Positions 41,873 to 50,788 of a stretch of 64,000 bases of DNA are shown one piece after another. Every line of letters starts with the position of its first letter. Within the stretch, counting starts at the first letter, position 1. The stretch is from SXVE01 sp036388895 (lineage in GTDB: Bacteria > Acidobacteriota > Blastocatellia > Pyrinomonadales > Pyrinomonadaceae), in assembly GCA_036388895.1 (NCBI GenBank), contig DASVQY010000075.1, positions 62,001 through 126,000 on the forward strand. The letters are read 5' to 3'. Made by a program: the position numbers and the translations under genes. Below the pieces are notes generated by a model. The model was not told where the DNA came from. It was given only the letters and a program-made list of their open reading frames with translations, and did not search any database.

Positions 41873-44062
41873 TTGCAGCGAAAAGAAATTTTAGCGACAG
41901 CCGAAAATTTCGTCGGCAGAACGCGCGAAACCGACGCGCTCCTGCGCCACGCGCGCGGCGAAGCATACGAGCGCGGCTTAGTGCTGCTGGCGGCGCCCCG
42001 ATCAGGCGCGTCCGAACTGCTCAAAAACGTTTTCGACTCTCTCTTTCGCGAACAGAGCGAAACGATTCCTTTTTATTTCGCGCTGAAAAAAACTGATGAA
42101 ACCGCTCGGCAAACGGCAATTCGATTTTTATACGAATTTTTGCAGCAGTTAGTCGCTTTTCGCCGCGCCAATGCGAGAATTTTGAGCTTCGGTGGCGATG
42201 TTTACGAACTCGCGCAAATTGCCGTTCCGAGTGACGGTCATTTGATTGATCGGCTGATCGAAATTTATCAAAACGAAAATCAAACGAAAAACGAACGCTC
42301 TTTTTTGCGGCAAGCATTGAGCGCTCCGCTTCGCGCGGCGGCAAACGGCGCGAAAATTTTCGTGATGATTGACGATTTGCACGAAGCGGAAAACCTCGCG
42401 GGCGATACCGATTTTATCGCCGAACTGCGCGGTGTTTTTTCGCAATTCGATTCGCCGTTCGTTTTTTCGGGCAGACGTCGTTTTTTGTTCGGCGCATTGC
42501 CGGGAAATTACAAAATGCTTGAACTCGAACCGCTTTCTTTTTCCGACGCCGGCTTGCTTGCGGAAAGCTCGGCGGAGAGATGCGGCGTTGCGATCAATGA
42601 GCAAACGCGCGATTTGATAGCGACGCAAATGCACGGAAATCCGCAGTTTATAAAATTTTTGTTTGAAGCGGCGAGCGAGCGGCGGCAGAATCTGGACAGC
42701 TTCCGGCAGGTTGAAAAAATTTATACGGACGAGCTTTTCGGCGGCAGAATCGGCAAGTTCTACGACCTATCCTTTACTGAAGCCGCATCGAATTTAGAAG
42801 TTCAAAAAAATATCGTCGGGCTTATTTTTGACGCATTGACGGTTGAAAGGGAAAAAGTTCCGGCAGAGTTCTGGCAAAATCGAACTGGATTAAGCGGAGA
42901 AGAATTTTACGCCGTAATGAAACGACTGAACACGCGCGAATTTATTCGTTTAAGCTCGAATCACGTCGAGGTGATGGCTGAAAACGAAATTACGAGCGAT
43001 TACATTACGGCGCGTTTTCGGCTTGAAATCGCCGGAGAAAAACGCGGTCTGGTCGTCGGCGAGTCGCTTTCGGCTTATTTGAAACGCGCTCCGAAGATAA
43101 TGGCGCGTTTTTACCGGCGCGGCGCTGCAATCGGTTTGCGCGAACTGCTTTCGGTTTTCGATTGTCAGGAAATTCCGCTCGCTTTGCTCGATTACAGCCG
43201 TTTTCGAGACGAATACAAAGGCGCTCCGAACGATGAGTTGCTAAAATCTCTCAGCAAAGACGAGGAAAAAGTTCGCTTGCCGCAGATTGTTTATACGGCA
43301 CATACGGCGGCATTTTATCCGCCGATTGAGCAGACAATCGAAAGAGAACGAACGGCGGTCGCCCTCGGTTTCGAGGAAAGTAAATATACGGACGAAGACG
43401 AAACGGTCTGGATTGCGGCGGAAATTGATTCAAAACTCGAAGCTGATAAAGAAGCGGCGGAATTCTGGTGCGACCGTTTGGAAGTCGTCGCGCTGATGTG
43501 CAATTTCCTAAACTATAAAATTTGGCTCGTCGCGCCCGAAGGCTTTTCGCCGGAAGCAATCGAAGTTTTGCGCGCGCGAAACGCTTTCGGTTCGAGCCGG
43601 AAACAAGTCGAATTGTTGATAAAATCTTTGAACGCCAAAGATGTTTTAGGCGAAAAGCTGAAAGCGAACGAATACGAAATAATTGTTCCGATGGGCGAAG
43701 ATACCGAGCTGATCGCCGCGCAAACACTCGAAGAAATCGCCCGCCGTCATCATTTCGCTCCGAAAGCGATTAACCAGATTAAAACCGCGCTCGTCGAAGC
43801 CTGTATAAATGCGACCGAGCATTCATTGAGTCCCGACCGGAAAATTTACCAGAAATTCACGGTCGAAAATGACAAAATCATCATCACGATTTCTAATCGA
43901 GGGCTGCGTTTAAGCGACAAAAAAGCTACCGAAATCATGCCCAACGAAGGTAGGCGCGGCTGGGGCTTGAGACTGATGAAAACTTTAATGGATGACGTTA
44001 AATTTGAAGAAACCGATGACGGCACGCGCATTTCTATGACCAAGTACCTGAAAAATAGTTGA
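41873..44062 (+). CDS. Fusion of a degenerate STAND-like ATPase with an RsbW-type anti-sigma kinase domain
   Basis: A 729-residue soluble protein. The N-terminal 250 residues look like a P-loop ATPase: Walker B KIFVMIDDLHEAEN is intact, but the Walker A position reads APRSGASELL, with alanine in place of the lysine. The middle (about 290-560) is helical and unrecognised. The last 130 residues resemble HATPase_c_2/RsbW kinases: KTALVEACINATEHSL (N-box E and N) and GRRGWGLRLMKTLMDDVKF, although the usual DxGxG box reads NRGLRL. TTG at 41873 is the start, with AAGGAG 10 nt before. A STAS gene follows, which is the usual RsbW partner. Confidence 0.78.
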   Translation: MQRKEILATAENFVGRTRETDALLRHARGEAYERGLVLLAAPRSGASELLKNVFDSLFREQSETIPFYFALKKTDETARQTAIRFLYEFLQQLVAFRRANARILSFGGDVYELAQIAVPSDGHLIDRLIEIYQNENQTKNERSFLRQALSAPLRAAANGAKIFVMIDDLHEAENLAGDTDFIAELRGVFSQFDSPFVFSGRRRFLFGALPGNYKMLELEPLSFSDAGLLAESSAERCGVAINEQTRDLIATQMHGNPQFIKFLFEAASERRQNLDSFRQVEKIYTDELFGGRIGKFYDLSFTEAASNLEVQKNIVGLIFDALTVEREKVPAEFWQNRTGLSGEEFYAVMKRLNTREFIRLSSNHVEVMAENEITSDYITARFRLEIAGEKRGLVVGESLSAYLKRAPKIMARFYRRGAAIGLRELLSVFDCQEIPLALLDYSRFRDEYKGAPNDELLKSLSKDEEKVRLPQIVYTAHTAAFYPPIEQTIERERTAVALGFEESKYTDEDETVWIAAEIDSKLEADKEAAEFWCDRLEVVALMCNFLNYKIWLVAPEGFSPEAIEVLRARNAFGSSRKQVELLIKSLNAKDVLGEKLKANEYEIIVPMGEDTELIAAQTLEEIARRHHFAPKAINQIKTALVEACINATEHSLSPDRKIYQKFTVENDKIIITISNRGLRLSDKKATEIMPNEGRRGWGLRLMKTLMDDVKFEETDDGTRISMTKYLKNS

Positions 44063-44131
44063 CAAACCCTGGCTTTAAGTTTTACCTTAACTTGCAAGTT
44101 CTAAATCTATCCAGTAGAAAGCGATAATTCT

Positions 44132-44458
44132 GTGGAAATAAATAACAATGTTTCTGTTCAAAAGAGCGGCGAAACTGCAATCGTTTACGCTAATGATTAT
44201 TTGAACAAATTGAGCGGCGAAAAGATCGAGCGTGAATGCAGGCGGCAATTGGAAGCGGGTTGTAAAACTTTGGTAGTCAATTTTTCCGATACGGAAATAG
44301 TCAACAGCATCGGCGTTTCGATCTTGCTGGGCGTAATTGACGCGGCTTCAAACGCGGGCGCGAAAGTAATCTTTTCTGACGTAAACACCGATACGACCGA
44401 GCTTTTCGAGATGCTCGGATTGACGAATCACGTCACTTTGACGGAAGGTTGCAGATAG
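44132..44458 (+). CDS. STAS-domain anti-sigma-factor antagonist
   Basis: A 108-residue STAS protein of the RsbV/SpoIIAA type. The phosphorylatable serine is S59 in DTEIVNSIGVSILLGVI, the place of the DSxG motif. GAKVIFSDVNTDTTELFEMLGL is the typical second half. It would bind the RsbW-type domain of the preceding gene when unphosphorylated. The start is GTG with a weak Shine-Dalgarno. The last codons and stop (TGC AGA TAG) form the first unit of the downstream repeat. Confidence 0.9.
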   Translation: MEINNNVSVQKSGETAIVYANDYLNKLSGEKIERECRRQLEAGCKTLVVNFSDTEIVNSIGVSILLGVIDAASNAGAKVIFSDVNTDTTELFEMLGLTNHVTLTEGCR

Positions 44459-44651
44459 TTCCAGATAGTTGCAGGAAGTTCCAGGAAGTACCAGATAGTT
44501 GCTGGATGTTACAGGCGTTTATAGTTAGCACAGGGAAATTGCCAGAAGTTATAAAAATTTACAGAATTAGGAACTTAAATATCATAATTTCCTATCAGCT
44601 ATTTTCAACTATCTGGAACTGCCCGGAACTTTCCGCAACTATCTGCAAACT
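44448..44651. repeat. Inverted repeat with 10-bp periodic arms, AGTTSCAG-word type
   Basis: Left arm (44448-44517): seven consecutive 10-bp units related to AGTTGCAGAT / AGTTCCAGGA. Right arm (44606-44651): four or five units of the same word in inverse orientation (read on the minus strand AGTTGCGGAA, AGTTCCGGGC, AGTTCCAGAT). An AT-rich core of about 90 bp lies between. The 10-bp period equals about one turn of DNA. The element includes the STAS stop and ends 10 bp before the HD-GYP start. Confidence 0.85.
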
Positions 44652-44660
44652 TTAAAGAAA

Positions 44661-45920
44661 ATGGAAAATCAACAAAAACTGATTCATACTTTCGGCGCGT
44701 TGGCGGAACTCGGTTCGGAAGTGGCGCAAAAGCAGAATTTTCAGGAAATGATGCGCACGTCGCTTCACCTGCTTTTGGGAAGTCTGGCGATTATGCGCGG
44801 CGGCATCGCGCGATATTCGCGCTTCGGACACGAACTGAGTATGCTTGTCGTGCGCGGTCTCGGCGATGATTTTCCGCTCGGTCTGGATTTGTGTTACGAA
44901 GATGAACGCCAGTTTCTGGTTAACGGATCGTTCCCGATTGAAGTCGCTCCGGCAAAGGTTTTACCGTTTTTTCAAATTTACGACCAAAGTTTTGAGAAAA
45001 AACGAATCGAGATTGTCGTGCCGCTCGTCATCCACGATGAAATCGTCGGCGCGATATTTTTAGGCGAAAAGGCAAACGGGGAATCTTATTCCGGTTACGA
45101 CAAGGAGATTATCTCCGCAATGGCGCGGCACATTGGCGTCGGAATCGCGCAAAGAAATATGCTGACAGAACTAGAAGTGCGCGCAGACGAGAATCGCAAA
45201 CTTTACGACGATTTGCGCCATACTTACAAAGATACGGTCAAAGCGTTCGCCGCTGCGATTGATTACAAAGACAAATACACCGAAGGGCATTCGGTCCGGG
45301 TCGGCAAGTATTCGGAAATCATCGCGCAGGAATTAGGGTTCGACGAAAGCGAGGTCGAAGGCGTCGCCGTCGCCGGTTACCTGCACGATGTCGGAAAATT
45401 AACGGTCGAACGCAATATCATCAACGCGCCGTATCGCATAAACGCCAAAGAATCAGCCGAACTCAGCAAACATCCGACAATCGGCTACGAAATTCTACTG
45501 CCGATTCATCATCCGTATACTGATGTTCCGCTCGCCGCAAAATATCATCACGAACGCCTTGACGGTCGCGGCTACCCCGACGGTCTTTACGACAAGGAAA
45601 TTCCATATATCGCGAAAATAGTAAACTTAGCCGACTCGTTCGACGCGATGACGACCGACCGACCTTATAAAAGACGCCGACCGGCGAACGAAGTTATCGA
45701 AGATTTGCAGAGAAACGCCGGAAAACAATTTTCCCCGGAACTCGTAACTGCATTTTGCCGCGGAATGTTGAGGGAAGTAACAGGCGAAACGAAAGAAAAA
45801 CGCTTTCGCCGCTTGCTCGGGCGCGAATATATGGAAGCCGAAGGAATTGTGCCGATGCTGAAAAGCGCGCTTAACGGAATAAATCCGACTTCTTCACTGA
45901 CTTTAGTGAGTCTCGATTAA
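44661..45920 (+). CDS. GAF-HD-GYP cyclic-di-GMP phosphodiesterase
   Basis: A 419-residue soluble protein: GAF domain (about 15-165), short coiled coil, then HD-GYP domain. The metal site HD is H242-D243 (YLHDVGK), and HHE plus GYP are at H296-H297-E298 and G304-Y305-P306 (HHERLDGRGYPDG). It would hydrolyse c-di-GMP and thus oppose the cyclase three genes upstream. A C-terminal extension (360-419) is unrecognised. Four same-strand genes from 39732 to 45920 form the likely operon. Confidence 0.92.
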   Translation: MENQQKLIHTFGALAELGSEVAQKQNFQEMMRTSLHLLLGSLAIMRGGIARYSRFGHELSMLVVRGLGDDFPLGLDLCYEDERQFLVNGSFPIEVAPAKVLPFFQIYDQSFEKKRIEIVVPLVIHDEIVGAIFLGEKANGESYSGYDKEIISAMARHIGVGIAQRNMLTELEVRADENRKLYDDLRHTYKDTVKAFAAAIDYKDKYTEGHSVRVGKYSEIIAQELGFDESEVEGVAVAGYLHDVGKLTVERNIINAPYRINAKESAELSKHPTIGYEILLPIHHPYTDVPLAAKYHHERLDGRGYPDGLYDKEIPYIAKIVNLADSFDAMTTDRPYKRRRPANEVIEDLQRNAGKQFSPELVTAFCRGMLREVTGETKEKRFRRLLGREYMEAEGIVPMLKSALNGINPTSSLTLVSLD

Positions 45921-45970
45921 AGAATTTGTTCGGACAAAAGCCATTTTTTCGCCCGTTTATAGAATTAAAT

Positions 45971-46867
45971 TTAAAGTTGCGATGTATCATTGTCGAGCAG
46001 CTGCACAAACTTTTTAGCCGCCAGAGACAAACTACGGTCGCTTCTGTAAATAACGCCGACCGGACGAACCCATTCCTTTTCCGCTAATTTTACGACTGCC
46101 AATTGACCGTTTTTTTCTTCGTCTTCGACCGACGGGTGCGGAACGATTGCCAAGCCGAAACCGACTTCGACGGCGCGTTTGATCGTTTCGATATTGTCGA
46201 ATTCGGCGACTTTTCTAACGTCCACGCCGTTTGCCTTTAAGATTTTATCGGTTGCTTTCCGCGTCGGGATGTCGCGCTCGAACAAAACGAAATCGCGTCC
46301 GTTCAGTTCCTTTGCTTTGATTTTTTCTTTTTTGGCGAATTCGTGTTCGGGTGAGCATATGAGAACGAGGCGGTCGCTCTGCATCGGCACAATCGTTAAG
46401 CCGCGTCTCGGTTCGGGGAAGGCGACGACGCCGAGTTCGACCGAGCCGTTTAAAACGTCGCGCACGACGCGCGTTGTTCGCGAATATTCCAAATCAATTT
46501 TAGCGGACGGGAATTTGGACATAAATTCGCGAACTTTCGGCGGAAGCTCGTGCAGCCCGACGCTGTAAACGGTGGCGACTTTGACGGTTCCGCCGATTTT
46601 GCCGACCAGCCCGCGCATACTTTCGCCTAAATTGTCGTAACAATCCAAAACATTTTTCGCTTCGCGGTAAAAAACCTCGCCCGCCGCCGTGAGGCGCACT
46701 TCGCGCCTGCCGCGCACGCGTTCGAGCAAACGCCGTTTGAATTTATCTTCCAAAGTGCGGATTTGCTGACTGACCGCCGATTGCGTAATAAAATTGCGTT
46801 CCGCCGCCAGCGAAAAACTCTGCAAATCAACCAGGTCGCAAAAAACTTTCAATGTTTCTATATGCAT
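45971..46867 (-). CDS. LysR-family transcriptional regulator
   Basis: A 298-residue LTTR: winged HTH (residues 1-65, FSLAAERNFITQSAVSQQIRTLEDKF) and a periplasmic-binding-like effector domain (VKVATVYSVGLHELPPKVREF). It is of the CysB/CbbR-like length. It is divergent from sdhC across about 240 bp, so the sdh operon is its natural candidate target, along with itself; that link is inference. The effector is unknown. Confidence 0.92.
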   Translation of the reverse strand: MHIETLKVFCDLVDLQSFSLAAERNFITQSAVSQQIRTLEDKFKRRLLERVRGRREVRLTAAGEVFYREAKNVLDCYDNLGESMRGLVGKIGGTVKVATVYSVGLHELPPKVREFMSKFPSAKIDLEYSRTTRVVRDVLNGSVELGVVAFPEPRRGLTIVPMQSDRLVLICSPEHEFAKKEKIKAKELNGRDFVLFERDIPTRKATDKILKANGVDVRKVAEFDNIETIKRAVEVGFGLAIVPHPSVEDEEKNGQLAVVKLAEKEWVRPVGVIYRSDRSLSLAAKKFVQLLDNDTSQL

Positions 46868-46872
46868 CTTTT

Positions 46873-46939
46873 AATGGTAAACGGCAAGTGGTGAATGAAA
46901 AACAGCTCTCTGATTCGCCGTCCACCATTTACTGTTATT
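46873..46939. repeat. Intergenic inverted repeat, GGTAAACGG/GGTGAATG-word type
   Basis: The left arm AATGGTAAACGGCAAGTGGT (from 46873) and right arm CGCCGTCCACCATTTACTGT (to about 46936) are imperfect complements built from GGTGAATGGT-like words. It lies between lysR and sdhC, immediately upstream of lysR. Confidence 0.55.
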
Positions 46940-47104
46940 ATAAGTTTTTCTGAATAAGTTGTGCAAGAGAATTCATTTTAACTTATAAACGAAAAAAAGT
47001 ATTATTAAATACAATGTTTAAGATTGCCGATTTCCGATTTTAATTTTAGAATCACGTAAATCGGCGTTTTTTAATCAATAATTCGATAGAGGCTTTTGAG
47101 ACAA

Positions 47105-47836
47105 ATGGCTATTAAACTCAGCAGAACTTTTCTTTTGCGAAAACTGCATCAGTTGACCGGAATCGTTCCGCTCGGCGCATTTTTTTTCGTTCATATGTTT
47201 ACGAATTCAAAGGCGATGAGCGGCGAAAAAGTGTTTAATGACGCGGTCGGCGATATTCATCATATCCCGTATCTGCTGTTTGTCGAAATTTTCGGTATTT
47301 TTCTGCCGCTTCTGTTTCATTCGGTTTACGGAATGGTTATTTCCGCTGAAGCCAGACTGAACGGCGTGGAATATAGTTACGGGCGCAACTGGTTTTATAT
47401 TTTTCAGCGCGTGACCGGCGTTTTTTTGTTTTTCTTTTTGTTGTTTCATATTTTGAATCTGCGTTTCGGCGCCATTCCGGGTTTGGAATCCTACGGCAAT
47501 CCGGTTGCCGGAAACGCGACGCAGGCTTTTGATATTGTCGCCGCCGAGTTTCAGAATGTCGGAATTTTGCTTTTTTATATTTTAGGCGTGGCGGCGACGG
47601 CGTGGCATCTGGCTTACGGAATTTGGCTTTTCGCGGTTGATTGGGGAATCGTCATCGGAGAAAAGGCGCAAAAATACGCGTTGTATGCCTGCATCGCTTT
47701 AGCTATCGGACTTTTTGTCGTTGGTACAAATGCCGCTATCGCTTTTGTTCGTCCGTGCGGTCTGTTTCCAAAAGCGTTATGCAGTGAGTTGGAAGAAAAT
47801 AAAATTACTCAGCCAAACGCGCCGAGAAGATTTTAA
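47105..47836 (+). CDS. sdhC: Succinate dehydrogenase cytochrome b558 subunit
   Basis: A 243-residue membrane anchor with five hydrophobic segments and histidines in them (KLHQLTG, FFVHMF, LLFHSVYGM, LLFHILNLRF, TAWHLAYGIW), the di-heme b558 type of three-subunit succinate:quinone oxidoreductases. There is no separate sdhD. The ATG at 47105 is preferred over a TTG three codons upstream. The pairing with menaquinone genes in this window fits the type. First gene of sdhCAB; a small TGCCG/CGGCA hairpin precedes sdhA. Confidence 0.93.
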   Translation: MAIKLSRTFLLRKLHQLTGIVPLGAFFFVHMFTNSKAMSGEKVFNDAVGDIHHIPYLLFVEIFGIFLPLLFHSVYGMVISAEARLNGVEYSYGRNWFYIFQRVTGVFLFFFLLFHILNLRFGAIPGLESYGNPVAGNATQAFDIVAAEFQNVGILLFYILGVAATAWHLAYGIWLFAVDWGIVIGEKAQKYALYACIALAIGLFVVGTNAAIAFVRPCGLFPKALCSELEENKITQPNAPRRF

Positions 47837-47890
47837 TTAAAAATAGGCTGTATGTTTGCCGTATCATTGCGGCATTAAAGATAAATAATT

Positions 47891-49852
47891 ATGGCATCGA
47901 ACGGATTAAAAATAGCGGTTGTCGGCGGCGGTCTTGCCGGGCTTGCGGCGGCGATGAAAATTGCCGAAGCTGGACATGAAGTTGATTTGATTTCTGTAGT
48001 TCCGGTCAAACGCTCGCACTCGGTTTGTGCGCAAGGCGGAATCAATGGCGCGGTAAACACGAAAGGCGAAGGCGATTCGCCTTATAAACATTTCGACGAT
48101 ACGGTTTACGGCGGCGATTTTCTGGCAAATCAGCCGCCGGTCAAACAGATGTGCGAAATGGCGCCGTCCATCATTTATTTGTTCGACCGAATGGGCGTAC
48201 CGTTTTCTCGCACGAGGGAAGGACTGCTTGATTTTCGACGTTTCGGCGGAACTTTGCATCATCGCACGGCGTTTGCAGGTGCTTCGACCGGACAGCAATT
48301 GCTTTACGCTCTCGACGAACAGGTACGAAAATGGGAAACCGACGGCAAAGTCAATAAATACGAAGGCTGGGAAATGCTCTCGCTCGTTTTAGACGATCAT
48401 CAGGTTTGTCGCGGATTGATTGCGATGAACTTGCAGACGCTCGAGCTCAAAGAGTTTTACGCCGACGCCGTGATTATGGCGACTGGCGGACCGGGACTGA
48501 TTTTCGGCAAATCTACCAATTCAATGACTTGCACGGGCAGCGCGGTTTCGGCTTGTTACCAGCAAGGCGCGAGATACGCGAACGGCGAGTTTATACAGGT
48601 TCATCCGACTTCGATTCCGGGCGAAGATAAACTGCGTCTTATGTCCGAATCGGCGCGCGGCGAAGGCGGACGCGTTTGGGTGCCGCGTAATCAAGGCGAT
48701 AAACGTAATCCGAAAGACATTCCGCAAACGGAACGCTGGTATTTTCTCGAAGAAAAATATCCGGCTTACGGAAATTTAGTGCCGCGCGACATCGCAACGC
48801 GCGAGATTTTCCAGGTTTGTCTCGACGGTTACGGCATCGGCGGGGAAAATCAGGTTTATCTCGATTTAACGCACATTCCGGCGGAAACTTTGACGAGAAA
48901 ATTGGGCGCTATTCTGGAAATTTACGAGATGTTCGTCGGCGACGATCCGCGCCACGTTCCGATGCGAATTTTCCCGGGCGTTCATTATTCGATGGGCGGA
49001 CTTTGGGTTGATTTCGAGCAGCGCACGAACATTCCCGGACTTTTCGCCGCCGGAGAATGCGATTATTCGATTCACGGTGCGAACCGTTTAGGCGCAAACT
49101 CTCTTGTTTCCTGCGTTTACGGCGGTTTCGTCGCCGCGCCGTCGGCGATTGATTACGCGAAAAACGTCGAGCGAAAAAACACTGAAACGAACGGCATTCA
49201 CGCGGCTGAACTGCGTCGTCAGCAGGAAATCAACAATCAAATCATCAAAAACGAAGGCTCGGAAAATCAGTACAAAATTCACGACGAGCTCGGCAAATGG
49301 ATGACCGATAACGTCACGGTGGTGCGCTACAACGACCGTTTGAAGGCGACCGACGAAAAAATTCTCGAACTGCAGGATCGTTTCCGCCGCATTTCCATCA
49401 ACGACTCGAATTTGTGGGCGACGCAAGCCGTTCCGCACGCTCGACAATTGTGGAATATGCTGCAATTGGCGCGTGTCATCACGCTCGGCGCTTTGAACCG
49501 CGACGAATCGCGCGGCGCGCATTACAAGCCGGATTTTCCGGAACGTAACGACGAGAGATATTTGAAAACGACGATAGCCGAATGGACGGCTGAAGCGCCG
49601 GTTTTAAGCTACGAAGCCGTTGATGTTGGGTTGATCGAACCGCGCAAACGCGATTACACAAAAGGCAAAGCGAAAGCGGCGGTAACAAACGATTCCGGCG
49701 AAAAAGGCGGCGCGGCTCAAGTTCAGCAACCGGGAAGCGAACAGAAACCGCAGGGACGCGAAACGACTTGGACTGTCGAAGGCAGAAAAGTTCAGGAAGG
49801 CGAATCTTTCAAGGAAATAAGCGACGAAAAGCGCGAACACGGCGAGCAGTAA
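47891..49852 (+). CDS. sdhA: Succinate dehydrogenase/fumarate reductase flavoprotein subunit
   Basis: A 653-residue flavoprotein. FAD site GGGLAGLAAAMKIAEAGHEVDL, SVCAQGGINGAVNTKGEGDSP, substrate loop HHRTAFAGASTGQQLL, and EFIQVHPTSIPGEDKLRLMSESARGEGG with catalytic residues. A low-complexity, charged C-terminal extension of about 60 residues (GGAAQVQQPGSEQKPQGRE) is beyond the family core. It oxidises succinate on the cytoplasmic face of the membrane. Confidence 0.96.
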   Translation: MASNGLKIAVVGGGLAGLAAAMKIAEAGHEVDLISVVPVKRSHSVCAQGGINGAVNTKGEGDSPYKHFDDTVYGGDFLANQPPVKQMCEMAPSIIYLFDRMGVPFSRTREGLLDFRRFGGTLHHRTAFAGASTGQQLLYALDEQVRKWETDGKVNKYEGWEMLSLVLDDHQVCRGLIAMNLQTLELKEFYADAVIMATGGPGLIFGKSTNSMTCTGSAVSACYQQGARYANGEFIQVHPTSIPGEDKLRLMSESARGEGGRVWVPRNQGDKRNPKDIPQTERWYFLEEKYPAYGNLVPRDIATREIFQVCLDGYGIGGENQVYLDLTHIPAETLTRKLGAILEIYEMFVGDDPRHVPMRIFPGVHYSMGGLWVDFEQRTNIPGLFAAGECDYSIHGANRLGANSLVSCVYGGFVAAPSAIDYAKNVERKNTETNGIHAAELRRQQEINNQIIKNEGSENQYKIHDELGKWMTDNVTVVRYNDRLKATDEKILELQDRFRRISINDSNLWATQAVPHARQLWNMLQLARVITLGALNRDESRGAHYKPDFPERNDERYLKTTIAEWTAEAPVLSYEAVDVGLIEPRKRDYTKGKAKAAVTNDSGEKGGAAQVQQPGSEQKPQGRETTWTVEGRKVQEGESFKEISDEKREHGEQ

Positions 49853-49896
49853 AGTCGGTTTTAATTGTAAAAATAATACAAACCGAAAGGAAATTT

Positions 49897-50700
49897 ATGA
49901 GCGACAGCAACGAGTTTAAAGAAAAAGAGCGGCTGACGAATCCGCCGGAAACGATTGATATAAAAATTCAGCGGCGCGATAAATTAGGCGCCGAAAGCTA
50001 CTGGGAAACTTTCACCGTTCCATATCGGCGAAACCTGAATGTGATTTCCGTTTTGATGGACATTCGCAAAAATCCCGTGACCAAGGAAGGCAGACAAACT
50101 ACTCCGCCGGTTTGGGATATGAGTTGTCTCGAACAGGTTTGCGGCATTTGCACGATGGTTATAAACGGGCGCGTGCGGCAGTCGTGTTCGGCTTTAATAG
50201 ATGATTTGCTCGTTTCGGACGGCGGAAATACTGTAACTTTAGAGCCGATGAGCAAGTTTCCCAATGTGCGCGATCTGAAGGTTGACCGCACTAGAATGTT
50301 TGAACATCTCAAACAGGTCAACGCCTGGATCGAACTCGACGGCTCGCACGATCTCGGTCCGGGACCGCAGATGTCGCAGGAAACGGCGCAGGAACGCTAC
50401 GCCTACTCGCGCTGTATGACGTGCGGCTGCTGTCTCGAAGCCTGCCCGCAATATCACGAAGATAATTACATCGGACCGCAGGCAATCGCGCAGGCGCGTT
50501 ACCAAAATATGCATCCGACCGGGAAGTTTACGATTGACGAGCGGCTCGAAGGCTTAACGCAGGAGGACGGCATCACCAATTGCGGCAACGCGCAAAACTG
50601 CATACAAGTTTGTCCGATGGGAATTCCGCTGACGCGCGCGATTTACGAAACGAACCGCGATATTACGATTAACGCACTGTTCGGCTGGCTTAGAAAGTAA
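49897..50700 (+). CDS. sdhB: Succinate dehydrogenase iron-sulfur subunit
   Basis: A 267-residue protein with three clusters in order: [2Fe-2S] SCLEQVCGICTMVING...SC, [4Fe-4S] CMTCGCCLEACP, and [3Fe-4S] CGNAQNCIQVCP. The ATG at 49897 has AAAGGA 7 nt upstream; the open frame extends further 5' into sdhA but only this start gives the family N-terminus. A hairpin terminator follows. Confidence 0.96.
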   Translation: MSDSNEFKEKERLTNPPETIDIKIQRRDKLGAESYWETFTVPYRRNLNVISVLMDIRKNPVTKEGRQTTPPVWDMSCLEQVCGICTMVINGRVRQSCSALIDDLLVSDGGNTVTLEPMSKFPNVRDLKVDRTRMFEHLKQVNAWIELDGSHDLGPGPQMSQETAQERYAYSRCMTCGCCLEACPQYHEDNYIGPQAIAQARYQNMHPTGKFTIDERLEGLTQEDGITNCGNAQNCIQVCPMGIPLTRAIYETNRDITINALFGWLRK

Positions 50701-50714
50701 AAGTCGAGATAATA

Positions 50715-50763
50715 AAAAGGCGAGAAGTTTTGGACTTTCCGAACAATAACTTTCTCGCCTTTT
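50715..50763. terminator. Bidirectional terminator between sdhB and the EAL gene
   Basis: AAAAGGCGAGAA (50715-50726) pairs with TTCTCGCCTTTT (50752-50763). It is followed by a second copy of GCCTTTTACTTTTT that runs into the stop codon of the minus-strand gene, so the element also belongs to the word-repeat class. Confidence 0.85.
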
Positions 50764-50788
50764 ACTTTTTGTTTTGCCTTTTACTTTT

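Noticed and set aside
44448..44651. A CRISPR array
   Set aside because: The units are only 10 bp, have no spacers, and reappear in inverse orientation; no cas gene is near.
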